Below are positions 27,066 through 36,816 of a DNA stretch of 64,000 nt, piece by piece. Origin of the DNA: Streptomyces sp. MP131-18 (GTDB taxonomy: Bacteria > Actinomycetota > Actinomycetes > Streptomycetales > Streptomycetaceae); contig NZ_LZNS01000001.1 of assembly GCF_001984575.1 (NCBI RefSeq), positions 2,428,300 through 2,492,299 on the forward strand, given 5' to 3'. A program made the position numbers and the translations under genes. Position 1 is the stretch's first letter. Each line of letters opens with the position of its first letter. The notes beneath the pieces are model-generated. The model made no database searches, was not told where the DNA came from, and saw nothing but the letters and a program-made list of their open reading frames with translations.

Positions 27066-28081
27066 CCGCCCCCGCCCAGCACAAGAACCTGCTCGACCCC
27101 GGCTTCGAACTGACGCTGCGCCCGATGCGCTACCCGGAGTTCTACGAGCGCTACCGGGACGCCATCAAGAACACCTGGACCGTGGAGGAGGTCGACCTCC
27201 ACTCCGACGTCGCCGACCTGGCGAAGCTGTCGCCCGGCGAACAGCACCTGATCGGGCGCCTGGTGGCCTTCTTCGCCACCGGCGACTCGATCGTCGCCAA
27301 CAACCTGGTGCTCACGCTCTACCGGCACATCAACTCCCCCGAGGCGCGCCTCTACCTGTCGCGGCAGCTGTTCGAGGAGGCCGTGCACGTCCAGTTCTAC
27401 CTGACGCTGCTGGACACCTACCTGCCCGATCCGGACGAGCGGTCGGCGGCGTTCGCGGCCGTCGAGAACATTCCGTCGATCCGCGAGAAGGCGCAGTTCT
27501 GCTTCCGCTGGATGGACTCGGTGGAGGACCTGGCGCGCCTGGAGAGCCGGGCGGACCGGCGGCGCTTCCTGCTCAACCTCATCTGCTTCGCGGCCTGCAT
27601 CGAAGGGCTGTTCTTCTACGGCGCCTTCGCCTACGTGTACTGGTTCCGCTCCCGCGGGCTGCTGCACGGCCTGGCGACCGGCACCAACTGGGTGTTCCGC
27701 GACGAGAGCATGCACATGGAGTTCGCGTTCTCGGTCGTGGACACGGTCCGGCGGGAGGAGCCCGACCTGTTCGACGCGGAGATGGAGCGCGAGGTCACGG
27801 CGATGCTGCGGGAGGCCGTCGAGGCGGAGCTCCAGTTCGCCCGCGACCTGTGCGGCGACGGACTGCCGGGCATGAACACCGAGTCGATGCGGCAGTACCT
27901 GGAGTGTGTCGCCGACCAGCGGCTGGTCCGCCTCGGCCTGGCGCCGGTGTTCGGCTCCAGGAATCCGTTCGGGTTCATGGAGCTGCAGAACGTCCAGGAG
28001 CTGACCAACTTCTTCGAACGGCGGCCCTCCGCCTACCAGGTGGCCGTCGAGGGGAACGTCTCCTTCGACGACGACTTCTGA
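27056..28081 (+). CDS. nrdB: Class I ribonucleotide reductase, radical subunit NrdB
   Basis: A 341-residue beta subunit. Expected metal ligands are Asp77 (GDSIVAN), Glu108 and His111 (EEAVH), Glu183 (CIEGLFFYGAF), Glu217 and His220 (RDESMH). Tyr115 lies four residues after His111, as the radical tyrosine does in E. coli. It generates the tyrosyl radical for NrdA. The start ATG 27056 overlaps nrdA; GTG 27062 is a close alternative. The AraC-like nrdS gene that follows nrdB in S. coelicolor is absent: the next gene is convergent, after a perfect 36-base palindrome. Confidence 0.93.
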   Translation: MPVTAPAQHKNLLDPGFELTLRPMRYPEFYERYRDAIKNTWTVEEVDLHSDVADLAKLSPGEQHLIGRLVAFFATGDSIVANNLVLTLYRHINSPEARLYLSRQLFEEAVHVQFYLTLLDTYLPDPDERSAAFAAVENIPSIREKAQFCFRWMDSVEDLARLESRADRRRFLLNLICFAACIEGLFFYGAFAYVYWFRSRGLLHGLATGTNWVFRDESMHMEFAFSVVDTVRREEPDLFDAEMEREVTAMLREAVEAELQFARDLCGDGLPGMNTESMRQYLECVADQRLVRLGLAPVFGSRNPFGFMELQNVQELTNFFERRPSAYQVAVEGNVSFDDDF

Positions 28082-28103
28082 TCCGCTGCCGAGCCGCACG
28101 GTA

Positions 28104-28139
28104 CCGTCCCGCCGCCGCACCGGTGCGGCGGCGGGACGG
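28104..28139. terminator. Perfect 18-bp hairpin between convergent genes
   Basis: CCGTCCCGCCGCCGCACC (28104-28121) is followed at once by its exact complement (28122-28139). It lies between the nrdB and peptidase stop codons and should terminate both transcripts. Confidence 0.8.
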
Positions 28140-28145
28140 GTGCGT

Positions 28146-28880
28146 TCAGATACCGCAGCTGGGGGCGGACCAGAAGCGGGAGGAACGGTGCGCCAGGTGG
28201 GCGTGGTCGTCGTGTCCCACGTAACCGGGGCCCAGGATCTCGTTGAAGCCGTGGTAGCGCGCCTGCCGGACGATCTGGCAGAACGTCGGGGTGCCGGTGA
28301 GGTCGATCCCGTCGCCGTACAGGTGGCGGCTGGTGGCGGAGCCGCCGGCCGCGTTGTTGCAGGCGTACGAACGGAAGCCGCTGCTGGTGGTCAGCGGCCG
28401 GTCACCGAGGGCGTGGCGCAGCGCCTCCAGCTTCCACATGCCCACCAGCGCGTTGGCGCGGGCCTGCGAGGCGCTGACGGCGCCGCCCGTCCAGCTGGTG
28501 TTGCAGCGGTTCATCTCGCCGTAGGTGAAGTGGATGGGCGTGCAGTCGTTGTCCTGGAGGGCGTAGATCTTGTTGAACGTCTGCTGCCCCGCGACGCCGT
28601 CGGCGCCGAGCCCGTAAGCCTGCTGGAACCGGGTGACGGCCGCCGCGGTCGCCGGGCCGTACTCGCCGTCGATGGCGAGGACCGCGCCGTAGCCGGGGTA
28701 GCCGGCGACGCGGATCTGGAGCTGCCGGACGTCCTCGCCCGAACTGCCCTGGCTCAGAGTCCTGTTCCAGGTGTAGCAGCCGTCCGCGTGGGCCGTACCG
28801 GCGGTGACGACCGTACCGGCCAAGGCCGCTGACCCGATCATGACAAGAGTGAGCAGAACACGCACCGCGCGTCTGAACAT
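28146..28880 (-). CDS. Secreted D-Ala-D-Ala carboxypeptidase, peptidoglycan-binding plus M15
   Basis: A 244-residue secreted protein. Residues 1-32 are a signal peptide (VRVLLTLVMIGSAALAG, cleavage after AHA). About 40-105 is a PG_binding_1 domain (LSQGSSGEDVRQLQ, IDGEYGPATAAAVTRFQ). The rest is an M15 zinc peptidase with SRHLYGDGIDL and HDDHAHL giving the His/Asp metal ligands. This is the architecture of the S. albus G zinc DD-carboxypeptidase, which trims peptidoglycan stem peptides. The start is ATG 28880, with GGAGG upstream. It is convergent with nrdB and not part of the nrd operon. Confidence 0.9.
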   Translation of the reverse strand: MFRRAVRVLLTLVMIGSAALAGTVVTAGTAHADGCYTWNRTLSQGSSGEDVRQLQIRVAGYPGYGAVLAIDGEYGPATAAAVTRFQQAYGLGADGVAGQQTFNKIYALQDNDCTPIHFTYGEMNRCNTSWTGGAVSASQARANALVGMWKLEALRHALGDRPLTTSSGFRSYACNNAAGGSATSRHLYGDGIDLTGTPTFCQIVRQARYHGFNEILGPGYVGHDDHAHLAHRSSRFWSAPSCGI

Positions 28881-29018
28881 GCTGCCTCCGTGGGGTGAGA
28901 ACGTGAGTCGACGACTTGAGTCGACAACGAGGGTGACCGATGGGTCAACGCGCGTCAACCAGGCGGGGAGACGCCAGAGGACCAGCCCTGTGGCGTTCAC
29001 CCCGCGCCCCGCGTGGCG

Positions 29019-29651
29019 TCACTCCTCGTTCGGCACCGTTTCGTACTTCGGGGTGCCCTCGTCCATCATCTTCAGCGCCCGCTTCCGGTCCCGCTTCGAG
29101 AGCCGGTCGATGTAGAGGCGGCCGTAAAGGTGGTCCGTCTCGTGCTGGAGGCAGCGGGCGAAGTAGCCGCTGCCGCGCACGGCGATCGGCGCGCCCGTCG
29201 CGTCCTGGCCGCGCACCACCGCGTAGTCGGGCCGCGGCAGCTCCGCGTAGGCCGTCGGGACCGACAGGCAGCCCTCGTTGTTGTCGTCAAGCACCCGCGA
29301 CTCGGCGGGCAGTTCGTCGAGCACCGGATTGCATACGGCCCCGACGTGCCGGACGCCGTCGTCGTCCGGGCAGTCGTATACGAAAACCTTCAGGTCCACA
29401 CCGATCTGGTTCGCGGCGAGACCGACGCCCTCCGCGGCGCGCTGACTCGCGAACATGTCGTCGATCAGCGCGGCGAGCGCGTCGTCGAACTCCGTCACCT
29501 CACGGCACTCGCGGTGCAGCATCGGATGCCCGACCACGGTGATGGGCCGGACCGTGCCCCGCTCCCGGTGCGCCTGCTCCCGCTCCGCACAGTCCTTGGT
29601 GTCGTCGATGAACTCATCGCTGGCCCGTTCATCGGTGTCTTGCTGCGCCAT
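29019..29651 (-). CDS. def: Peptide deformylase
   Basis: A 210-residue enzyme with all three deformylase motifs in order: [17 protein letters not shown] and QHETDHLYG. Cys and the two His bind Fe2+/Zn2+; Glu of HETDH is catalytic. It removes the formyl group from new proteins. A charged N-terminal extension of about 30 residues precedes the core. No methionyl-tRNA formyltransferase is adjacent, so this is a stand-alone copy; streptomycetes usually carry several. The gene stands alone between the M15 peptidase and the TPR protein. Confidence 0.92.
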   Translation of the reverse strand: MAQQDTDERASDEFIDDTKDCAEREQAHRERGTVRPITVVGHPMLHRECREVTEFDDALAALIDDMFASQRAAEGVGLAANQIGVDLKVFVYDCPDDDGVRHVGAVCNPVLDELPAESRVLDDNNEGCLSVPTAYAELPRPDYAVVRGQDATGAPIAVRGSGYFARCLQHETDHLYGRLYIDRLSKRDRKRALKMMDEGTPKYETVPNEE

Positions 29652-29758
29652 GGTCGGCCGTATGCCTTTCGGTCACGCGTGATGCTCCGGAAATGATCCG
29701 TACAGCTTACGGGCCGCCGCAGCTCGGCGGGCCGGACTCAGCCCTGCCGGCCCAGGGC

Positions 29759-30751
29759 TCAGCAGACCTCTTCGAGATCGCGCCACTCGCGGGTGTCGGG
29801 GCTGTCGGCGACCCAGCCGTCGAGCAGCCCGCGCACCAGGGACTCGGGCGCCGCGAGACCGCACTCCCGCTCGGGCGACCACATGCCCCCGGCGCCGGTG
29901 TGGCCCAGCGGCCCCGGGCGGCCGGGCGCGCTGTGGTCGTGCGGGTCGTGCTGGGCGAGGCCGTCGCCCTCCTCGCTCGGCATGCGGCTCTCCGAGCAGG
30001 CCCGGCACAGCAGCCGCACCGAGGAGGACCAGTCCTCCGCGGCGTACCCGGCGTCCGCGGCCAGCCGCTCCAGGGCGTCCCGGTCGGCCTCGGTGGCCGC
30101 CTCGATCAGCACCACCCAGGTCGGCACGGCGGACGGCGCCCACAGCTCGATCTCGTCGAAGACGGGGTAGACCGAGGCGACGCCGCCGGACATCGTCGTG
30201 CGCTCACCGCGGGGCACCCCGTCGTGCAGCACGACCTCGCCCCAGCGGCGGCCCGAGGAGGGCAACGGAATGTTCTGGATCTCGATCCTGGCCGGATCGA
30301 GCCGCCGGCCCCACACGACCTCGGCCTCACCCTCGGGCGAGAGCCGCACCGCCGCGCCGCCGAGCCCCATGCCCAGCGGCTCCGCGGCCACCGAGGCGGC
30401 ACCCGGCACCGGCAGCCCGTACGCCTGCCAGGCGCGGCGGGCCAGCGGCCAGTCCTGGAGCGCGGTCGCGGCGATCCCCACGTTCCACCAGTCCGGCGCC
30501 CCCGCGTCCTTCTCCAGCAGCGCGACGGCCCGCAGGCCCGCGGAACGCGCCTGCTCCCAGTCGTGCCGGAACTTGTGCAGCAACGCCAGGTTGAACCAGG
30601 ACTCCGAGAGCCAGGGCTCAAGATCGGCGGCACGCGTGAGGAGGGCGTCGGCGTCGTCGTAGCGGCCGTCGTCGATGAGGGTGAAAGCCCGGTTGGTGGC
30701 CAGTCGCCAGTCGGTGGACGGGCGCTGGCGGACTTTGCCGAAGATCCTCAC
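29759..30751 (-). CDS. Tetratricopeptide-repeat protein
   Basis: A 330-residue soluble protein. The first 110 residues hold TPR-like helices (ATNRAFTLIDDGRYDDADAL, SWFNLALLHKFRHDWEQARS, WWNVGIAATALQDWPLARRA). A beta-rich region with a GEVVLHDGVPRGERTT segment follows. The tail contains three cysteines and a His-rich patch (AQHDPHDH). No catalytic motif is recognised. TPR modules bind partner proteins. Its place between deformylase and the sigR operon is on the core side of the window; the function is unknown. Confidence 0.75.
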   Translation of the reverse strand: MRIFGKVRQRPSTDWRLATNRAFTLIDDGRYDDADALLTRAADLEPWLSESWFNLALLHKFRHDWEQARSAGLRAVALLEKDAGAPDWWNVGIAATALQDWPLARRAWQAYGLPVPGAASVAAEPLGMGLGGAAVRLSPEGEAEVVWGRRLDPARIEIQNIPLPSSGRRWGEVVLHDGVPRGERTTMSGGVASVYPVFDEIELWAPSAVPTWVVLIEAATEADRDALERLAADAGYAAEDWSSSVRLLCRACSESRMPSEEGDGLAQHDPHDHSAPGRPGPLGHTGAGGMWSPERECGLAAPESLVRGLLDGWVADSPDTREWRDLEEVC

Positions 30752-30912
30752 GTTGTCCTGCCTGATTCCCGCTTGGTTGCGTGCACTTCACAGTTCTCCT
30801 GTCCGTCCCGGGCCGCATCCAACCATGGGCGGACGAGTGCCTGCTCACAGGATGGGACAGGCGGGCGCCGCGCGCGAGACGACGGACAACCAGCGGGGTG
30901 AAAAACCTGCCG

Positions 30913-31217
30913 TCAGGACCCTTCGGCGGGCGGGACCCGGCCGCCCACGGCCGGGTCTCCCACCTCGCCCGCACGGATCGCGTCGATCCGGCCCAGCACC
31001 TTGGAACGCAGGTCGGCCGGTACGTCGTCCTGGCCGCAGCAGCGCTTGACGAGCTTCTTCACGGACTGCTCCAGTCCGTATTTCTCCAGACACGGAGAGC
31101 ACTCGTCAATGTGCTCCTGGAACTTCGCGCAGTCGCCGTCCGGCATCTCACGGTCCAGGTACTCGTACAGGCGGCCCAGGACCTCCGAGCAGTCCGTGGG
31201 GTGCGACGCGTCGCCAC

Positions 31218-31221
<4 letters not shown>
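30913..31221 (-). CDS. rsrA: Zinc-binding redox-sensing anti-sigma factor RsrA
   Basis: A 102-residue ZAS-family anti-sigma factor. Cysteines 11, 31, 41, 44, 61 and 62 and His37 match the S. coelicolor RsrA numbering exactly, including the HxxxCxxC zinc motif (EHIDECSPC). Cys3 of RsrA is replaced. Under thiol oxidation it loses zinc, forms a disulfide and releases SigR. The start ATG 31221 overlaps the sigR stop (ATGA), so it is translated with its target. A short negatively charged tail follows the last cysteines. Confidence 0.95.
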
Positions 31222-32030
<809 letters not shown>

Positions 32031-32071
32031 GGGGGCGGTCTCCCTCGTTGCGAGTGCGTGTCACACGGCAC

Positions 32072-32097
32072 AACACGCACGCCGCGACGCGCATTCC
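32072..32097 (-). promoter_or_regulatory. Sigma-R-dependent promoter of sigR
   Basis: Read on the minus strand, GGAAT (32097-32093), exactly 18 bases, then GTT (32074-32072) matches the SigR consensus GGAAT-N18-GTT. Transcription would start near 32065, 35 bases before the long-form ATG at 32030. This gives the positive autoregulatory loop known in S. coelicolor (sigRp2). Confidence 0.85.
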
Positions 32098-32127
32098 CCG
32101 CCGCGCGGGCCGCCGCCTCGAAGGCCC

Positions 32128-32946
32128 TCAGAACAGCGTCTCCTCCTCCGGTGCGGGCAGCTCCCGCACGAGGTCGGGCCCGTTGTTGCGCACATTGCTC
32201 ACGGCCGTGGGCACCGGATGGGCGCGGAAGTGGCCGGGCGGCGGCGGGGCGAGCAGCGGCCGTATCGCGTCCGCGTCCGTACGGGCCGGATCGAGCCAGG
32301 CGTCCCAGCGCTCGGGCGGCAGGGCCAGCGGCATCCGGGGGTGGATGTCGGCCAGCGAACGCGGGCCCGCCCCCTCGGCCGGCGCGTCCGGCAGCGGGGC
32401 GGTCTCGGCCTCGGTGGTGACCACCGTGCACGTCGCCCACCAGGCCCTGGGGTGGTCGTCGGGCAGCGTGCGGTCGCGCCAGAACTCGTAAAGACCGGCC
32501 AGCGCCATCACCGAGCCGTCGGCGGGCGTCACGAAGTACGGCTGCTTCCTCGGCCGCTTCCGCTTCCCCTTCTCCTCCTCCGCCCGCTCGCCGCCGCCCG
32601 TCACCCATTCGAAGTAACCGTCCGCGGGCAGCAGGCAGCGGCGGGCGGCGAAGGGCCGCCGGTACGCCGGCTTCTCGTGCACGGTCTCGGCCCGCGCGTT
32701 GATCATCTTGACGGCCATCTCCGGCGACTTCGCCCAGGACGGCACCAGACCCCACCGCAGCGGACGCAGCTGCCGCACCGGCTCGGGCCCCGCCTCCCTC
32801 ACCGGGCGGTCGAGCACCGCGTACACCTCTTTGGTGGGCGCCACGTTCCAATCGGCCGGCAGCGCCTGCTCCGGCTCCCAGCGCTCGACCCCGAACAGCC
32901 CCACCAGATCCTCTGGCCTACGGCTCGCCGCATACCGTCCGCACAT
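32128..32946 (-). CDS. SRAP-domain protein (YedK/HMCES family)
   Basis: A 272-residue SOS-response-associated peptidase-fold protein. It starts MCGRY; Cys2 becomes the N-terminus and forms a thiazolidine link to abasic sites in single-stranded DNA. Other family hallmarks are NARAETVHEKPAYR, RRCLLPADGYFEW, TTEAET and DIHPRMPLAL (conserved His). It contains a Lys/Arg/Glu-rich insertion near 150-165. It protects DNA at stalled forks. The start is ATG 32946, with a TACTCT -10-like element 8 bases upstream, so the message is probably nearly leaderless. Confidence 0.9.
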   Translation of the reverse strand: MCGRYAASRRPEDLVGLFGVERWEPEQALPADWNVAPTKEVYAVLDRPVREAGPEPVRQLRPLRWGLVPSWAKSPEMAVKMINARAETVHEKPAYRRPFAARRCLLPADGYFEWVTGGGERAEEEKGKRKRPRKQPYFVTPADGSVMALAGLYEFWRDRTLPDDHPRAWWATCTVVTTEAETAPLPDAPAEGAGPRSLADIHPRMPLALPPERWDAWLDPARTDADAIRPLLAPPPPGHFRAHPVPTAVSNVRNNGPDLVRELPAPEEETLF

Positions 32947-32960
32947 GCGCCCCAAGAGTA

Positions 32961-33506
32961 GTGCCCACCAGTGACACCCCGGCCGCCCCCTGGCACGTAA
33001 TCGGGTTGCCGGGCGCCGCGTCGTTCTGCTCACTGCCCGCTGCCGCGGTGATCGTCGGCATGGTGAGCTTCCGGACGACCGAGGTCACCGGCATCTTCAT
33101 GATCTACGAGCACACCGCGCGGTTCTTCGCTGGGGCGCTGGTGCTGCTGCTGGCCGTCGTGGGCGGGGCGCTGGTGGAGGGCGGCTGTCAACTCGCCGTC
33201 GCCACCTTCTCGTTCCGCATGCTGTCCACCGGGGCGCTGCGGATGTTCCTCGACGACATCATGAACGGGTTCGGCACCTACCCCATGAAGATATTCCCCT
33301 CGGCCACCCGGCCGGCCCTCACCTTCGTGCTGCCGCTCGCGTTCGTGGCCTACCTGCCCACCGGGGTGCTCATCGGGCACACCGGCGGGCTGCACGTCAC
33401 GCCGTGGCTCGCGTATGGCGCTCCACTGGCCGGACCGCTGATCGCCGCGGCGGCGCACCGGCTCTGGCGCACGCAACTACGCCACTACCAGGGCACCGGA
33501 ACGTGA
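32961..33506 (+). pseudogene. Truncated ABC-2 type permease (DUF990-like), C-terminal part
   Basis: The frame encodes four hydrophobic segments and the typical C-terminal motif of DUF990 ABC-2 permeases (GTYPMKIFPSATRPALTFVL, then PLAFVAYLPTGVLIG). Full proteins are about 260 residues. Here only about the last 150 residues align with the family pattern and the N-terminal membrane helices are missing. The frame runs into the SRAP promoter with no ribosome-binding site, and no partner permease or ATPase is adjacent. It is best read as a remnant at the border between the conserved core and the accessory region. Confidence 0.6.
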
Positions 33507-33551
33507 GAGCGCGCCGCCGCGGACTCCCAACTCCCCGGCGGCGTCCGGGCC

Positions 33552-34493
33552 TCACTCCGCGAGTGTCTCCAGCGACACCTGCCACAGCAGTGCCGCGGCC
33601 TGCGGGTCGAGTGCGTAGCGTGCGACGCCGCTGTTGGTGCCCGGTTCGTTGGGGCCGGCTTCGTTGCAGTCCTCGAAGTACCGGCCGCCGGCGTCTTCCA
33701 GCAGCGGGGAGGTCGCCACCAGCACGGAGGTGGCGGCGCCCTGCTCCGGTGTCTTCCACGCGGCGCCGGGGCCCGCGGCGCGGCGCATCCGCTCCAGTTC
33801 CTCGTCCGTGATGTGCCGCTGGAGGTTGGTCCTGATGCCGCCCGGATTCAGCGCGTTGACGGTGATCGCGTCGCCCGCCCAGCGCCTTGACGCCTCGACG
33901 GCGAACAGCACGTTGGCCGTCTTCGACTGACCGTACGCCAGCCACGGGTCGTACGGGCGCGCGCGGAAGTGGATGTCCTCGAAAACGACCGGCGACCGCA
34001 GGTGGGCGCTGGAGCTGACGGAAACCACGCGTGCCCCGCCCGCCGCGGCGAGCGCCCGGTGCAGCCCGGTCGCCAGCGCGAAGTGACCGAGGTGGTTGGT
34101 GGCGAACTGGAGCTCCCAGCCCTCGGGCGTGCGCGTCTCGGGGGCGGCCATCACACCCGCGTTGTTGACGAGGATGTGCAGCGGCCCGTCCCACAGGTCG
34201 ACGAACGCGGCGACGGACTCCTGGTCGGTCAGGTCGAGGGAGGCGACGGCCAGCTGCCGGTTGCCGGTGGTCTCCATGATGTCGGCGGCGGTGTTCCGGC
34301 CCGCCTCGATATTGCGGACGGCGAGCGTCACCTGCGCGCCCGCGCCCGCGAACGCGCGGGCGGTCTCGATGCCGATGCCGGAGGCGCCGCCGGTCACGAC
34401 GGCGCGGCGGCCGGAGAGGTCGATGCCGGAGATGACCTCGGCGGCGGTGGACTCGGCGGTGAAGGGGGTGGTGATGAGCGGGGCAGCGGTCAT
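33552..34493 (-). CDS. Short-chain dehydrogenase, retinol/protochlorophyllide-type SDR
   Basis: A 313-residue SDR with TGGASGIGIETARAFAGAGA (cofactor site), LVRNIEAGR-like ARN motif, LVNNAGVM, SVSSSAH and the catalytic YGQSK. Length and NLQRHITDEEL place it near the WW-domain oxidoreductase/retinol dehydrogenase group, NADP-linked. The start is ATG 34493 with AAAGACC upstream. A 7-bp inverted repeat lies 49 bp upstream and looks like a TetR-family operator, yet no regulator gene is adjacent. The substrate is unknown. Confidence 0.87.
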   Translation of the reverse strand: MTAAPLITTPFTAESTAAEVISGIDLSGRRAVVTGGASGIGIETARAFAGAGAQVTLAVRNIEAGRNTAADIMETTGNRQLAVASLDLTDQESVAAFVDLWDGPLHILVNNAGVMAAPETRTPEGWELQFATNHLGHFALATGLHRALAAAGGARVVSVSSSAHLRSPVVFEDIHFRARPYDPWLAYGQSKTANVLFAVEASRRWAGDAITVNALNPGGIRTNLQRHITDEELERMRRAAGPGAAWKTPEQGAATSVLVATSPLLEDAGGRYFEDCNEAGPNEPGTNSGVARYALDPQAAALLWQVSLETLAE

Positions 34494-34541
34494 GGTCTTT
34501 CCGTCTCGTCCGACGACCGGCCGACGACCGGTACGATAAGA

Positions 34542-34559
34542 AACGGAGGATTCTCCGTT
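34542..34559. promoter_or_regulatory. TetR-type operator before the SDR gene
   Basis: AACGGAG-GATT-CTCCGTT is a perfect 7-bp inverted repeat with a 4-bp spacer. On the minus strand a TATCGT -10-like element follows it. This size fits a TetR-family operator overlapping the -35 region. The regulator is not next to it. Confidence 0.55.
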
Positions 34560-34646
34560 ACCCTCGGACCGTAATCCGCGCCCTCGCACCCGGCAAGCAG
34601 CCCCGCTGCGCGGGCGGCACACGTGGTACACGCAGCGCACGCGGCA

Positions 34647-34679
34647 CACCGGGGCCCCGGTGGTCCCGGGGCCCCGGTG
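34647..34679 (-). terminator. Terminator hairpin after the GH6-CBM2 gene
   Basis: CACCGGGGCCCCGG (34647-34660) pairs perfectly with 34666-34679 around the loop TGGTC. It lies 39 bp after the cellulase stop on the minus strand. Confidence 0.7.
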
Positions 34680-34717
34680 CGGGGATTCAGCTCGGTGGTG
34701 CCGTGGTGCTCAGCGGT

Positions 34718-36454
34718 TTACAGGGGCGGGTAGGCGTTGGCCAGCAGCTCCTGGAACTGGGCGGAGAACCAGTGGCCGGAGAGCGGGGCGTCCGGCAGCG
34801 CACCCGACATGTTGTGGTTGTTGCGCGGGTTGCCCTCGTAGGCCGGGTCGCACATCCCGTCGAAACCCTTGCCCTCGTCGTTCGGGATCTCCTCGCTGGA
34901 GCCGTCCGACTCCCCCGGGGGCTTGATCCACGCGTAGGCGTCGATGTTGGGCACCGGGGACGCGGTCGGGCGCTCGCCGAGGCCCGCACCACTCTGGTTG
35001 CACCAGTTGCCGGTCTGGAAGCGGCCGTCGACGCGGCTGCCCTCGACGTAGGCGTCCACGTCCGTCATCGGGCCGGGACCGGTGGGCCGGTCGGGGCCGC
35101 CCCAGCCGTTGCGGGAGGTGTCGATCAGCATGCCGATCTCGGAGTTGAAGCCCTGGCTGACCAACTCCTCGCGGAAGCCGAGCGCGAACGACTGGTTGTC
35201 CACGTAACGGTTCCAGTCCACCCACTCCGACTGCCGCACCGACGTCCCGCCGACGCTGTCGTCGATGCTGAAGTACGGCTCGACGGACGGGCCGTAGTTG
35301 GCGGTGTTGACGATGAAGCCCGCCACGTCGTCCACCGACGCGCCGTTCATCGTGGCGGTCTCGTGGAACAGCTCGGCGGAGGCGGTGAAGTTGTCGTCCC
35401 AGCCGATCCAGCCGTAGTGGCCGGCGTCCACGTAGTTGTAGACGTTCGGGATGGCCCCGAGTGTGGAGAGGGCGTAGGAGACGCCCTCCTGGTAGTTGCC
35501 GTTGGCCAGCATCTCGTCACACTGCGGCGTGCTGGTCGCGCGCGGGCTGACGTTGGTGATGAGGTTGGGCAGCGAGTCGATCTCGATGATCGTGACGATC
35601 CGCAGGTCGGCGTAGGCCGGGTCGCCGAGGATGTCGGCGATCGGATCGATGAACTCCTCCTTGTACACGTCGATCTGGTCCGCGGCCAGCTCGCCGTTCG
35701 AGGCGAGCGCGGCGCAGTCGCGCCCCGGCAGGTTGTAGACGACGACCTGGAAGACGAAGTTCTCGTGGTCCTGCGCCTGGACCAGGGCGTTGTCCAGGTG
35801 CTCGCGCAGGCCGGTGCTGTTGCCGGCCGAGCCGCCGGTGATCGCGGCGCGGCGGTCGAGCCAGACGGCGGTGGGCTCGTCGGCGATGGCGGCGCCGCCG
35901 TCGGCACGGGCGTTGGCCGCCCAGTCGGGGTTGACGTAGACGCCCGCACCCTCGTACGGATTGTCCACGCGGTCACCCGGCGGCTCCGGGTCGGGCCCAG
36001 GGCCGGGGCCCGGGCCGCCGTCATCGCCGCAGGCGATGCCGTTGACGGAGAAGCCGGTCGGCGCCGCGTTGGTGCCCGAGTACGTGAAGTTGGCCCCGGT
36101 GCTGACGGTGGCGTTCGGGGCGATGGCGCCGTTCCAGCCGGTGTCGCTGACCGTGATGGTCTGCCCGGACTGCGACCACTGGCCGTTCCAGCCCTGCGAC
36201 AGGCGCTGGTTGCCGGCGTAGGAGTAGCTGAGCGTCCAGCCGGTGGTCGCGGTGGAGCCCGTGTTGGTGATACTCAGGTCGGCGGTGAAACCCGAGCCCC
36301 AGTCGTTGGCGGAGTAGTCGACCTCGCAGGCGAAGTCGGCGGCCGAAGCGGTGCCCTGCATCATGCCCCCGGTGCCCAGCGCCGTGGCGGCGAGCACCCC
36401 GGCGGTGAACAGCGCGCGGCGTCTGCGCTTCGGTGGGGGGTTGGTGCGGCTCAT
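34718..36454 (-). CDS. Secreted exo-cellobiohydrolase, CBM2 plus GH6
   Basis: A 578-residue secreted enzyme. An Arg-rich signal peptide (SRTNPPPKRRRRALFTAGVL, cleaved about residue 38) is followed by a CBM2 cellulose-binding module (about 40-143). That module has [20 protein letters not shown] and GTNAAPTGFSVNG between flanking cysteines. A Gly/Pro linker and a GH6 domain of about 415 residues follow. Catalytic aspartates are expected in YNLPGRDCAA and IIEIDSLPNL. The long domain with extra loops resembles T. fusca Cel6B, a processive enzyme releasing cellobiose from non-reducing ends. The start is ATG 36454 with AAGGA. A CebR box lies 90 bp upstream, and a GH48 partner is divergent. Confidence 0.93.
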   Translation of the reverse strand: MSRTNPPPKRRRRALFTAGVLAATALGTGGMMQGTASAADFACEVDYSANDWGSGFTADLSITNTGSTATTGWTLSYSYAGNQRLSQGWNGQWSQSGQTITVSDTGWNGAIAPNATVSTGANFTYSGTNAAPTGFSVNGIACGDDGGPGPGPGPDPEPPGDRVDNPYEGAGVYVNPDWAANARADGGAAIADEPTAVWLDRRAAITGGSAGNSTGLREHLDNALVQAQDHENFVFQVVVYNLPGRDCAALASNGELAADQIDVYKEEFIDPIADILGDPAYADLRIVTIIEIDSLPNLITNVSPRATSTPQCDEMLANGNYQEGVSYALSTLGAIPNVYNYVDAGHYGWIGWDDNFTASAELFHETATMNGASVDDVAGFIVNTANYGPSVEPYFSIDDSVGGTSVRQSEWVDWNRYVDNQSFALGFREELVSQGFNSEIGMLIDTSRNGWGGPDRPTGPGPMTDVDAYVEGSRVDGRFQTGNWCNQSGAGLGERPTASPVPNIDAYAWIKPPGESDGSSEEIPNDEGKGFDGMCDPAYEGNPRNNHNMSGALPDAPLSGHWFSAQFQELLANAYPPL

Positions 36455-36816
36455 GTGAATCCTTTCGGTGGTTGCCGGGCCCGATGCCGTGACGGCGGGC
36501 GCCCGTACGACCCGAACGACGCCAAACATGGCGTCCGACTCTTGGAAGCGCTCCCACTGGTTGAAGGGAAGGTAGCGCCAACCACCCCTGTCCGCCAGAG
36601 TTCTGTTCAAGAAATGTGTCGGTAAAGCGACGAGAGTCCCCAGCAAAGTCAAGGTATGCGCGGTCAAGACACGAGCCTGCGTCAAAGGTCTTGACGCGTA
36701 CGCGACTTAGTCACATTCTTGGGAGCGCTCCCACTGGCTGTTCACTTCGCGACCACAGGGCGGATGCACTCCGCACCCCCCTCACCCCGAACGAGCCGCA
36801 AGGAGGGACCGCTCAC
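36455..36816. promoter_or_regulatory. Divergent cellulase promoter region with two CebR boxes
   Basis: The 362 bp between the GH6 and GH48 starts contain CebR boxes at 36543-36556 (TGGAAGCGCTCCCA, one mismatch) and 36720-36733 (TGGGAGCGCTCCCA, perfect). Each is placed before one of the two genes, 84-89 bp from its start codon. No other gene is seen. Confidence 0.85.
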
